Assembly: GCA_903821255.1 (NCBI GenBank) | Contig: CAIJKT010000233.1 | Location: 1 to 13,289, forward strand | Length of the DNA: 13,289 bases | Source of the DNA: an uncultured Lentisphaeria bacterium | GTDB lineage: Bacteria; Verrucomicrobiota; Lentisphaeria; Victivallales; Victivallaceae | Reading direction: 5' to 3' | Shown here: positions 6,717 through 13,289 of the stretch, one piece after another | Layout of the letters: every line of letters starts with the position of its first letter | Numbering within the stretch: the first letter of the stretch is position 1 | Made by a program: the position numbers and the translations under genes | The notes under the pieces: model-generated | Database searches by the model: none | Told to the model about the DNA's origin: nothing | Seen by the model: the letters and a program-made list of their open reading frames with translations, nothing else

Positions 6717-9700
6717 CTTCTTTGAGAATTGCTTGAATAAATCATATACTTTTTCAACCTTCTTACTCGCATCGTCCGGCAGATTTTTAATCTTCAATTC
6801 AACGATTGAATCAAGAGATTTCAATAGTTCCGGACGGGTGTACCCGGGATTCTTCCCGAGAGCGGCCTGAGCTTTTGTAAACGTCTCCAGCGCCATCGCT
6901 GAATTACCTTTAAAAATCCATGCTTCAGCAGAAGTCAGCAGCGCGCTAATATCATTGTCATTGGCTTTCACAGCTTTCAGCGCTTTATCCGGCGCATTCT
7001 GCAGCAGATGCAGCATGCCGACTTTATTCTGTACTTCGGCATTGTCCGGGCTTAGATCAGCCAGTTGAGAATAGTACCAGGCGGCAGAACCCCAATCCTT
7101 GCTTTTTTCGGCATCTGCGGCAGACTGCTGCAGAAAAGAAACCGCTTCGTTGTTGGCGGACGCCAGTTTCCCGCTAAGCAGTTTTTCCAGTTCCGGCTCA
7201 GGGCTTCCGCCAAGTTTTCTGGATTTCCGGTAAAGCTCTGAAGCTTCACTGGTTTTATCTTTATTTCCGGCAAGCAGCAGTGCAAGCTTCTGCATGATTT
7301 CCACCGAATCCGGTTTTATCCTTAAAGCAGCTCTAAATTCTTTTTCCGCATTCTTTACATCACCTTTGCTCTGGAGCGCACAGCCTAAACCGAATCTGGC
7401 TTTAGGGTTGTCCGACTGAGTTTTAATCAGATTTTTAAATGTGTCAGCAGACTGGTCATAACGCTTAGAGCCAAGCAGCGCAAATCCGTAATCAGCGGCG
7501 CTGTCGCTGTTTTTGCTGTCCGCTTTGACGGCGCGGCCAAGATGTTCGACAGCTTTATCATAATCCTCGATCTGAAGATAAAGCCGTCCCAAATGGCGAT
7601 GCGCGATCAAATTGTTCGGTTCACTTTCCAGGACCATTTGAAAATGCCATAATGCCACTTCCAGATCCTGTTTCTTCTCGGCGACGATCCCGTTGGTTAA
7701 CAGTTCCTGTATTTTGGCTGCCGGAACTGCCGGAGCCGCCAGTTTTATTTCAGGAGCTGCGGCCTTTTTCTCGGTCAACTGCAACTCCAGCGATTTAATC
7801 TTTTCCATGCTTTCCCGCAGATTGACGGAAAGAATACTGATTTTATTTTCCGCGGCCGCGTATTTTGCACTTAGAGCAGAATCAACGACTGTTGATTTTT
7901 TCTCGGACAACTGCGCTTCAAGCGATTTGATTTTCTCCCTGCTTTCTTTCAGATTAGCGGCAAGAGTATTGATTTTATTTTCCGCAGCGGAATATTTTTC
8001 GGTTAAATCTGAATCAGCAGATTTGGATGAAAGCTGCTTCTTCAAGTCTGAAACGACAGAGTCTCTTTCGGCCAGTTGCCGCTTCATCACTGTTACGGCG
8101 GAATCCATTGAAGAAAGCTGATCTTTCAGCGCATCTGTTTTAGCGAGTTGAGCAGTAAGACTCTTCTTTGCGCCAGCCTCGCCGGACAGCGAGTTCTTCA
8201 GAACATTTATTTCCTCTTTCAGCGTCGGAATTGCGTTATTATTCTGCTTCAGCAAGTCGATATCCTGCGACAGTTTCTGATTTTCACTTTTTGACTTTTC
8301 CAGCATGACAGTAAGTTTCTTATTCAGTTCATCAAGTGACGCCAGTTTATTTTTATCGCTTTGCTGGTAGGCATTTATACTTTGCAGCGCCTGCTGGTAG
8401 CTTGATTGAAGTTTCTTGTAGTCATCCTGAATTACAGTCATTTCGCTGTTTTTGGCGCTAAGAGCGGCGTTTGCTTTTTTCAGATCATCCAACTTTGACA
8501 GTTCCATATTTATCTTGTCTCTGCTCTCGGTTGCCGCCTGATATTTTTCCTTGTATTCCTTCAGCGACTGCTCCTGCGCGACAATCTGTTTTTGCAGATT
8601 TGGAATCGCCGATACTTCACTCTGCAGAGCAACTACCTTCTCGGATAATTCTCTTTTCTCGTTTTTTGATTTATCCAGCATCGCTCCGAGTTTTTTATTC
8701 ATCTCGTCAGATGAGTTATTGCTGATGCGTTTGATTTGTTCAAGCGCTTCCTGATAATTCGCGTTCAATGTTTTATAGTTTTCCTTGACGTCCGCCATCT
8801 CTTTGACCTTGAGCCTCAACTCCGCGTTTTCGTTCTTTATGCCGGTCATGGTTTTGATTTCACTTTGAAGACTGGTGTTTTCCGCAACCAGTTTATCGAC
8901 CTTTTCCTGAATTTGATTAATCGCCAGATTACCCTGTTCAAAACGCTTCTTTATGTCCGTCAATGCGGAATTTTCGGATTTAAGGCTGTTCACGGATTGC
9001 TCCATAATGCGATTGTCATTTCTGGATTTCTCCAGCGCGTCGGCAAGACGTTTATTAATTTCGTCAAGCGACACAATCTTGTCTTTATCATTTTTGGAAG
9101 CTTCTTTGAGTGAATCCTGTATCTGCTGCTGATTAGCCAGAGTTTTTTTGCTTTCCTCCTTAAATGCGGCAAGCATCTTATCCTTCTCGGCCAGCAGCAG
9201 ACCAAGATTCTTCTTTTCCGCTTCCAAAACATTGGCCGCCTGCTGTATCTTATCCCCTGTCTCCGTCAGTTTCAGACTCTTATCTTTTAATTCAGCAATG
9301 GCATTGCGGCTCTTAGCCAGTTGTTCATTAAGCTGCTGATTTTCATCTTTGACCGCCGTCATAGCCTTCACTTCTTCACGCATCTGCGCATTCATTTTAT
9401 CAACATTTTTCAGGGCAGCAAGTTCAGTTCTTAAAGTCTGAACCTGTTTTCGCGTTTCCTGCAGTTCTCCGGATGCGCCCTGGAGCGTCTCCAGATCTTT
9501 CTTCAAAGCGGCTACTTCTTTACCGGATGCTCCCTGTAGAGCCTCCAGCTCTTTCTTTAAAGCAGTTATTTCTTTATCTGATGCGGCCTGGAGCGTTTCC
9601 AGGTCTTTCTTCAAAGCGGCTTCTTTGCCGGATGCCCCCTGCAACGTCTCCAGTTCTTTCTTCAAGGATGCAATTTCTTTAGTAGTGGAATCCAGCGCAG

Positions 9701-11408
9701 TCTGATATTTATCACGCTGACTGGACATTTCCGCTTTTTCTTTGCGCAGCAACTGACTGTCCTGCTGAAGCGTCTGAACTTCGCTTTTGATGGATGCCAG
9801 GTTTCTGGTTTCTTCTTTGAGGCTGCTGTTTTCCGCATTCAGCGCATACATTTTTGCCTTCATGTCGGCAAGCGCATTGGCATTATCCTGGTTCGCTTTA
9901 TTCAGTTGTCCGTACTTCAAATTCAGGCTGGTTAATTCTTCGCTTTTGATGCTGAGTTTTTCGGTAAGTTCAGAATTCGTCTTATTTACAGCCAGAATGT
10001 TCTGATATTCATTGGCTGAACGCTCTTCAAGACGCTTCTGTATTCTTTCATACTTGTCCACAAACAGTTTTAGTTCTCTATCCTGCTTGGAATTCTGTTC
10101 CCGCAAATTCTGGATTTCCTTCGTGTTCGCGCCTTCCGTCAATATGCCCTGATTATATTTTTTCGTAAGATTATTATATTCGTCAACAATGCTGTTTTTC
10201 TGGTCATTAATCAGTTTTACGGTATCTTTCATCCGGGTGAACGCAATGTGTTCTTCCAGTTGTTTGTTCTTCAGCTCCTGATTTTCCACCGCCAGTTTTT
10301 CGTATTGCTCTTTCAGTGCATCAGATTTTTCGCGGATCGCCTTATTTTCATTCATGACTTCGCCGGCCATCTTGTTCTGGCTGCCGTCTTTTTCGCGCAG
10401 TTCTTCAGTCCATTTATTAAGTTTGCGAATCTCTTCCTGTTTTTCTTTCAGGCTGGCAAGGTTGGCACTATTGTTTTGAGTAAGCTGTTCGATCTGAGCG
10501 TTCAATCCTCTGATCTGGGAACCGCGGTCGGCGCTGTCTTTCTCATAACGCAAAATCTGATCATTCAGTTCTCGAATCTTCTGTTCGCTTTGCTGCTGAG
10601 TAAATTTTGCTTCAGTTTTATCTTTATACAGATCCGCCATCTCGCGGCGAAGCTTCTCGTAATTATCATCCTGCATTTTCAACTTCTGGCTGAGAATCTC
10701 CATCTTCATTTTTTCTTCAAGCATGCGATTCTTCAACTCGTTCTTTTCGGTATCAGGCTGAGTAATTTTATCATTCAACGCATCGTATTTCTGCTGCAGC
10801 AGAGATAACTGCTGCTGAAGTACGCCTTTCTCCTTGATCATATTCTCAACTTCGCGCGAGGCGCTCTGTCCGCGCTCTGCCTGACGCCGCAATTCATCCA
10901 CTTCAACCAGCACGGCAAAAAGTTTTTTCTTGTATTTCTCCAGTTCGGCTTTGACCTCGCTGGTATCGGAATCCACATCCCGCCCGAATGAAGATGACGA
11001 TACGGTTGACGGAATCGCCGAAGATGATGATGAATCCGAAGGCGGCCTGGCAGCGGCTCTGGGTGCTGCGCGCTCTTCGGACGTACTGCTATCGGCACGT
11101 TTTGAATAAAGTTCCTTTTTCAGGTCACTGATTTCCTGGTCGCACATTTTTATGCGGCTGCCGATGATCTTCTGATTCCACTCAGGACGATTGTTTTGAA
11201 CAGTGACATAATATTCGCGGGCGCGCTGAAAGCATTTAAGAGCTTCTTCATTATTACCCCGGTTCTTGCTCTGTTCCCCTTTCTCGTAATTTGAAAATCC
11301 CTGCCGCCACGCTTCCCATGGCGAGAACTCATCATCCTCCGCAAACACCAATGCCGTTTGAACCGTCAGGAACAGCGCCATCAATATTATTATCCACCTT
11401 TTTGACAT
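6714..11408 (-). CDS. Giant exported coiled-coil protein with C-terminal TPR array
   Basis: This 1564-residue protein has four parts. Residues 1-23 are a signal peptide (basic SKR, hydrophobic core, cleavage after VFA). Residues about 30-100 are a TPR-like helical region (NNEEALKCFQRAREYY). Residues about 105-150 are a Ser/Ala/Pro-rich linker with runs of Ser. Residues about 150-1215 are near-continuous heptad-rich coiled coil (Gln, Lys, Glu, Leu). Residues about 1233-1520 are seven or eight TPRs (e.g. DYDKAVEHLGRAVKADSKN, VKNAEKEFRAALRIKPDS). The coil contains tandem and long-period repeats annotated separately. Export to the periplasm or surface is expected, and no lipobox or C-terminal anchor is visible. 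The ATG at 11408 has GGAG seven bases upstream. It follows hflX by 17 bp and precedes the GT-C gene in frame. No family name is recognised; a structural, scaffolding or envelope-spanning role is plausible, with SMC-like or myosin-like matches expected only from composition. Confidence 0.9.
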   Translation of the reverse strand: MSKRWIIILMALFLTVQTALVFAEDDEFSPWEAWRQGFSNYEKGEQSKNRGNNEEALKCFQRAREYYVTVQNNRPEWNQKIIGSRIKMCDQEISDLKKELYSKRADSSTSEERAAPRAAARPPSDSSSSSAIPSTVSSSSFGRDVDSDTSEVKAELEKYKKKLFAVLVEVDELRRQAERGQSASREVENMIKEKGVLQQQLSLLQQKYDALNDKITQPDTEKNELKNRMLEEKMKMEILSQKLKMQDDNYEKLRREMADLYKDKTEAKFTQQQSEQKIRELNDQILRYEKDSADRGSQIRGLNAQIEQLTQNNSANLASLKEKQEEIRKLNKWTEELREKDGSQNKMAGEVMNENKAIREKSDALKEQYEKLAVENQELKNKQLEEHIAFTRMKDTVKLINDQKNSIVDEYNNLTKKYNQGILTEGANTKEIQNLREQNSKQDRELKLFVDKYERIQKRLEERSANEYQNILAVNKTNSELTEKLSIKSEELTSLNLKYGQLNKANQDNANALADMKAKMYALNAENSSLKEETRNLASIKSEVQTLQQDSQLLRKEKAEMSSQRDKYQTALDSTTKEIASLKKELETLQGASGKEAALKKDLETLQAASDKEITALKKELEALQGASGKEVAALKKDLETLQGASGELQETRKQVQTLRTELAALKNVDKMNAQMREEVKAMTAVKDENQQLNEQLAKSRNAIAELKDKSLKLTETGDKIQQAANVLEAEKKNLGLLLAEKDKMLAAFKEESKKTLANQQQIQDSLKEASKNDKDKIVSLDEINKRLADALEKSRNDNRIMEQSVNSLKSENSALTDIKKRFEQGNLAINQIQEKVDKLVAENTSLQSEIKTMTGIKNENAELRLKVKEMADVKENYKTLNANYQEALEQIKRISNNSSDEMNKKLGAMLDKSKNEKRELSEKVVALQSEVSAIPNLQKQIVAQEQSLKEYKEKYQAATESRDKINMELSKLDDLKKANAALSAKNSEMTVIQDDYKKLQSSYQQALQSINAYQQSDKNKLASLDELNKKLTVMLEKSKSENQKLSQDIDLLKQNNNAIPTLKEEINVLKNSLSGEAGAKKSLTAQLAKTDALKDQLSSMDSAVTVMKRQLAERDSVVSDLKKQLSSKSADSDLTEKYSAAENKINTLAANLKESREKIKSLEAQLSEKKSTVVDSALSAKYAAAENKISILSVNLRESMEKIKSLELQLTEKKAAAPEIKLAAPAVPAAKIQELLTNGIVAEKKQDLEVALWHFQMVLESEPNNLIAHRHLGRLYLQIEDYDKAVEHLGRAVKADSKNSDSAADYGFALLGSKRYDQSADTFKNLIKTQSDNPKARFGLGCALQSKGDVKNAEKEFRAALRIKPDSVEIMQKLALLLAGNKDKTSEASELYRKSRKLGGSPEPELEKLLSGKLASANNEAVSFLQQSAADAEKSKDWGSAAWYYSQLADLSPDNAEVQNKVGMLHLLQNAPDKALKAVKANDNDISALLTSAEAWIFKGNSAMALETFTKAQAALGKNPGYTRPELLKSLDSIVELKIKNLPDDASKKVEKVYDLFKQFSKK
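7749..8006 (-). repeat. Two-copy 44-residue tandem duplication in the coiled coil
   Basis: Residues 1135-1178 and 1179-1220 of the coiled-coil protein align closely: K-Y-x-A-A-E-N-K-I, then N-L-(K/R)-E-S-x-E-K-I-K-S-L-E, then Q-L-(S/T)-E-K-K. This is a duplicated segment of about 132 bp at the end of the coil, immediately before the TPR array. The copies have diverged, so it is not a very recent event. Confidence 0.85.
8205..9065 (-). repeat. Long-period (about 120-residue) repeat series in the coiled coil
   Basis: The motif D-E-(I/M/L)-N-K-(R/K)-L, followed by (L/M)-(E/D)-K-S, occurs at residues 782, 901 and 1026, spaced 119 and 125 residues apart. The second and third copies are preceded by Y-Q-(E/Q)-A-L-(E/Q) at 885 and 1004. 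Similar stretches follow each copy (SENSALTDIK; SEVSAIPNLQ; NNNAIPTLKE). The central rod therefore seems built from ancient copies of a unit of about 360 bp. Confidence 0.7.
9465..9665 (-). repeat. Four-copy 54-bp (18-residue) tandem repeat in the coiled coil
   Basis: Residues 582-648 are four units of the form L-K-K-(E/D)-L-E-(T/A)-L-Q-(G/A)-A-S-(G/D)-(K)-E. The first unit is 17 residues and the next two are 18. Amino-acid identity between units is high and the DNA copies are similar but not identical. The 18-residue period is not a multiple of seven, so it locally disturbs the heptad pattern; the Gly-Ala-Ser-Gly segments may be flexible joints or stutters. Such arrays can change copy number between strains. 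Confidence 0.9.
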
Positions 11409-11415
11409 AACATTT

Positions 11416-11419
11416 CTCC
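11416..11419 (-). promoter_or_regulatory. Ribosome-binding site of the coiled-coil gene
   Basis: Read on the minus strand, GGAG lies seven bases before the ATG at 11408, in the 17-bp gap after the hflX stop. This supports the chosen start and independent initiation within the operon. Confidence 0.75.
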
Positions 11420-11425
11420 AGGAGC

Positions 11426-12739
11426 TTAATGATTTTTGTTTATCTTTTCCGGAATCTGATCAATTACAAAATCAGCGAGTTTTTTCTCATGTGCCTGCCC
11501 GATATTAACCGTCATAAACATATTGCCGTCATCGTCATATTCAGAATACAGGATATTACCGTTAGCGTGAATCAGCGCCGCCAGATCATGCCTGGACGGC
11601 GGCAGCCTCAAATGCAGCAGCCGGACGCGGTCACTGACAAAACTGCTCATCTTGACTTGCAGTTCATTCATGCCGGTTCCGGCAATCGCGGAAACATAAA
11701 TCGCATTGGGAAACAGACTTCTGATTCTGGCAATAACGACCGGATCCTGCTGCAAATCAATTTTGTTAAATACCGTAATAATACTTTTGTCTTCAGCGCC
11801 AAGCTCCTTGAGCACAGACACGGTTGTTTCCCAGTGGTCTTCCACATAGGGGCTGCTGATATCCAGTGCCAGGATCAGAAAATCCGCCAGAACCGCTTCT
11901 TCAAGTGTTGACTTGAACGCCTCCACCAGCGCATGCGGCAGCTTACGGATGAAACCGACTGTATCAGTAAGCAGCAGCGGCACTTTGTTCGGCAGAATTA
12001 TTTTCCTGGTGGTCGGATCCAGCGTGGCAAACAGTTTGTCTTCGACGAGAACATTCGCGCCGGTAATTTTATTCAGCAGCGAGGATTTGCCGGCATTGGT
12101 ATAACCTACGATTGCGGCATGCGGAATATCCCGGCGGGTACGGCTCTTGCGCTGGGTATCGCGCTGAAGCCTGACCTCCTGCAATTCCTTTTGCAGCATC
12201 GAGATGCTGGTTTTAACCATGCGGCGGTCAACTTCGATCTGCTTCTCGCCTTCGCCGCGGGCGCCGGTATTGCCGCCGCGCTGCCGGGACAAGTGCAGCC
12301 AGGCGCGGGTCAGGCGCGGCAGCGAGTATTCCATTTTAGCCAGTTCCACCTGTAACTTGGCCTCCCGGGTTGATGCCCGGTCGGCGAAAATATCAAGAAT
12401 TACTTCCTGGCGGTCAATAACGCAACTTTTGGTCAGGGCCTCCCAGTTACGCTGCTGCGACGGCGAAAGGTCATTATCGAATACCAGGCAGTCGGCGTTC
12501 AGTTCCTGCTGCCGCTGCATTATTTCTTCGGCTTTGCCTGAACCGACATAAAATTTCGAAGACGGGGTTTTCAGCTTTACCGTAATCTTATCAACAACTT
12601 TAATGTTAAGATTTTTTACCAGGTCTTCCAGTTCAAGCAAATGTTCATCTGCCTCGCGGGGATCTGACTGGCCGTCAAATACTCCAACGAGAATTGCTCT
12701 CTCCACAATTTTCCGATTGATGTTAGTGGTATCTATCAT
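11426..12739 (-). CDS. hflX: GTPase HflX (ribosome-associated)
   Basis: HflX is a cytosolic GTPase that binds 50S/70S ribosomes and in several bacteria splits stalled ribosomes under stress. The 437 residues are a normal length. The N-terminal HflX domain includes the L-x-x-L-x-x-L-v-x-x-L region and the K-F-Y-V-G-S-G-K motif near 62-69. The glycine-rich linker GGNTGARGEGEKQIEVDRR is near 155-173. The GTPase motifs are complete: G1 GYTNAGKSS (212-220), G2 TLDPTTR (239-245), G3 DTVGFI (259-264), G4 NKID (325-328) and G5 SAIAG (350-354). The ATG at 12739 has only a distant AGG about 13 bases upstream, but the following sequence (E-R-A-I-L-V-G-V) is the typical HflX beginning. It is the first gene of the operon with the coiled-coil and GT-C genes; that link may be only transcriptional. 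Confidence 0.96.
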   Translation of the reverse strand: MIDTTNINRKIVERAILVGVFDGQSDPREADEHLLELEDLVKNLNIKVVDKITVKLKTPSSKFYVGSGKAEEIMQRQQELNADCLVFDNDLSPSQQRNWEALTKSCVIDRQEVILDIFADRASTREAKLQVELAKMEYSLPRLTRAWLHLSRQRGGNTGARGEGEKQIEVDRRMVKTSISMLQKELQEVRLQRDTQRKSRTRRDIPHAAIVGYTNAGKSSLLNKITGANVLVEDKLFATLDPTTRKIILPNKVPLLLTDTVGFIRKLPHALVEAFKSTLEEAVLADFLILALDISSPYVEDHWETTVSVLKELGAEDKSIITVFNKIDLQQDPVVIARIRSLFPNAIYVSAIAGTGMNELQVKMSSFVSDRVRLLHLRLPPSRHDLAALIHANGNILYSEYDDDGNMFMTVNIGQAHEKKLADFVIDQIPEKINKNH

Positions 12740-12776
12740 TAAATTAAAATAACCTGCCTGTATTTATTGAAACAAT

Positions 12777-12805
12777 AATCTAAGACATATTTGCCGTCTC
12801 GGCAA
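12777..12805 (-). promoter_or_regulatory. Predicted sigma70-type promoter of the hflX operon
   Basis: On the minus strand, TTGCCG and TAGATT are separated by 17 bp, each matching the consensus at four of six bases. Transcription would start near 12770, leaving a leader of about 30 nt. The -35 box is one arm of a short inverted repeat. Confidence 0.4.
12791..12805. repeat. Short inverted repeat overlapping the hflX -35 box
   Basis: TTGCCG, loop TCT, then CGGCAA form a perfect 6-bp stem with a 3-base loop. No T-run follows on either strand, so it is unlikely to be an intrinsic terminator. Its overlap with the predicted hflX -35 element suggests a protein-binding site or a chance palindrome. 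Confidence 0.35.
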
Positions 12806-12858
12806 GCCGGATTCATAAAAAAGAATACGCTCTTCATTGAAAATTATCACAACCGCTA

Positions 12859-12886
12859 TTGATTTAACACAAATTCAGGATATTTT
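12859..12886 (+). promoter_or_regulatory. Possible promoter of the tRNA-Leu gene
   Basis: TTGATT (12859-12864) and TATTTT (12881-12886) are separated by 16 bp, each four of six to consensus. The position is right for a start a few bases before the tRNA at 12910. This is a modest match in AT-rich DNA. Confidence 0.35.
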
Positions 12887-12909
12887 TCTCCGCAATGCAT
12901 GTACAGTTT

Positions 12910-12994
12910 GCGCGGGTGGCGAAATTGGCAGACGCGCTGGATTTAGGTTCCAGTGTCTTACGACATGTGGGTTCGAGTCCCATCCCGCGTACCA
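12910..12994 (+). tRNA. tRNA-Leu, anticodon UAG
   Basis: This is an 85-nt class II tRNA. The acceptor stem pairs GCGCGGG with CCCGCGT (one G-U pair), then discriminator A and an encoded CCA. The anticodon stem CTGGA/TCCAG (12937-12941 and 12949-12953) encloses loop TTTAGGT with anticodon TAG at 12944-12946, reading CUN leucine codons. The long variable arm TGTC/GACA with loop TTAC is diagnostic of the Leu/Ser/Tyr class. The T arm GTGGG-TTCGAGT-CCCAT is standard. The gene is divergent from hflX and followed by its own terminator. Confidence 0.97.
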
Positions 12995-13005
12995 TTTCAA
13001 CCTCA

Positions 13006-13029
13006 AGTATTGACTTCAATACTGTTTTT
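13006..13029 (+). terminator. Intrinsic terminator of the tRNA-Leu gene
   Basis: AGTATTG, loop ACTT, CAATACT form a perfect 7-bp stem, followed by G and five T residues. It starts 12 bases after the encoded CCA, so the tRNA is probably a single-gene transcript. On the minus strand no T-run follows the hairpin, so it is one-directional. Confidence 0.85.
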
Positions 13030-13080
13030 GGCCGACATGTCTCTCAAAGCCGGTTATATATTTTCTAACACAAGGTGGCT

Positions 13081-13254
13081 ATGACTGGCAAGAACATCAA
13101 ACCGGAAACTGGAGCTCTATATAAAAACGCTGCCGGAAAATACTTTATTCGTAATGCCTCAGTCTTTACGGCGGACTTAGAAACACGTTTTTTTGTGATT
13201 AGGCTGCGCACTTATCCGGCTTTTCTTTTGCCGGAAGTCCGAATAATGGCGTAA
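13081..13254 (+). CDS. Small 57-residue ORF, hypothetical
   Basis: An ATG preceded by AAGGTGG (AAGG ends five bases upstream) opens 57 codons ending in TAA. The product begins MTGKNIKPETGALYK and has no recognised motif; its C-terminal half (RFFVIRLRTYPAFLLPEV) is more hydrophobic and basic. The good ribosome-binding site is the main support. Against it, the last 56 bases overlap the end of a minus-strand frame with more gene-like composition. At most one of the two is likely to be real over the overlap. Confidence 0.3.
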   Translation: MTGKNIKPETGALYKNAAGKYFIRNASVFTADLETRFFVIRLRTYPAFLLPEVRIMA

Positions 13255-13289
13255 TATCGGCGGCAGGATCACTGCAAAGCATGTTAAGC
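13199..13289 (-). CDS. C-terminal end of a minus-strand gene running off the right edge (partial, hypothetical)
   Basis: On the minus strand, a frame entering from the right edge reads 29 residues, ending ITPLFGLPAKEKPDKCAA, then TAA. Codon choice (GCC, CCG, GAT, AAG) and the Lys/Glu/Asp/Pro-rich, terminal-looking tail resemble a real protein end. A 6-bp inverted repeat (TCCGGC 13215-13220, GCCGGA 13230-13235, loop TTTTCTTTT) lies inside it. Too little is visible to assign a family. It competes with the plus-strand ORF at 13081-13254. Confidence 0.35.
   Translation of the reverse strand, partial: LNMLCSDPAADITPLFGLPAKEKPDKCAA

Noticed and set aside
9465..9665. 54-bp tandem repeats considered as a CRISPR-like array
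   Set aside because: The units are contiguous without spacers, lie in a coding frame and vary at codon level, so they are protein repeats.
10248..10808. Long plus-strand open frame (186 aa) opposite the coiled-coil gene, and a similar one at 7693-8121
   Set aside because: These are antisense shadows: Lys/Glu/Gln-rich coiled-coil codons read backwards give Phe/Leu/Ser-rich frames without stops. No RBS or family features support them.
11429..12355. Plus-strand frames opposite hflX
   Set aside because: They are antisense to a complete, motif-verified HflX coding sequence and have no independent support.
13215..13235. Hairpin TCCGGC/GCCGGA considered as a terminator
   Set aside because: No T-run follows on either strand, and it lies inside the better-supported minus-strand coding tail.
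12910..13289. tRNA-Leu considered as an integration site for a mobile element
   Set aside because: No integrase, and no repeat of the tRNA 3' end within the visible 295 bp downstream. The terminator directly after the tRNA is intact.

Overview
The window is chromosomal DNA from a bacterium of moderate GC content with tightly packed genes: most gaps are under 30 bp and several genes meet tail to tail. The best guess is a Lentisphaerota/Kiritimatiellota-type (PVC) bacterium. This is inferred from the combination of a CBM9-like protein tail, a GT-C membrane protein with a TPR tail, and a very long exported coiled-coil/TPR protein. No marker gene here settles the taxonomy.

Left part (1-3310). 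The 3' end of a protein with a CBM9-like carbohydrate-binding tail converges on an XRE-cupin regulator. The regulator is divergent from tdh-kbl, the two-enzyme threonine degradation operon (L-threonine to 2-amino-3-ketobutyrate to glycine plus acetyl-CoA). The 138-bp divergent region carries a plausible sigma70 promoter, a 13-bp palindrome at the expected tdh transcription start, and a pair of TCGAACAA repeats. The XRE-cupin protein is therefore the obvious candidate regulator of threonine catabolism.

Middle (3311-4910). An AT-rich gene on the minus strand encodes a small four-helix membrane protein of unknown function. It is followed by a SAM-dependent methyltransferase related to RlmI/RlmK on the plus strand. 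The methyltransferase has no convincing ATG in frame. An upstream ATG would be in frame if one A of an A4 run were missing.

Right part (4911-12739). A three-gene minus-strand operon is transcribed in the order hflX, a 1564-aa exported coiled-coil/TPR protein, then a 597-aa GT-C-type polytopic membrane protein with a C-terminal TPR domain. hflX and the coiled-coil gene are 17 bp apart. The coiled-coil and membrane genes are separated only by a TAA and 9 nt, are in the same reading frame, and the second appears to start with TTG. The coiled-coil gene contains three layers of internal repeats. This pair is the least explained part of the window and may be an envelope-spanning or surface glycosylation system.

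Right edge (12740-13289). A tRNA-Leu(UAG) gene with encoded CCA and a clear intrinsic terminator is divergent from hflX. Past the terminator are two mutually overlapping small candidates: a 57-codon plus-strand ORF with a good ribosome-binding site, and the C-terminal end of a minus-strand gene running off the window.
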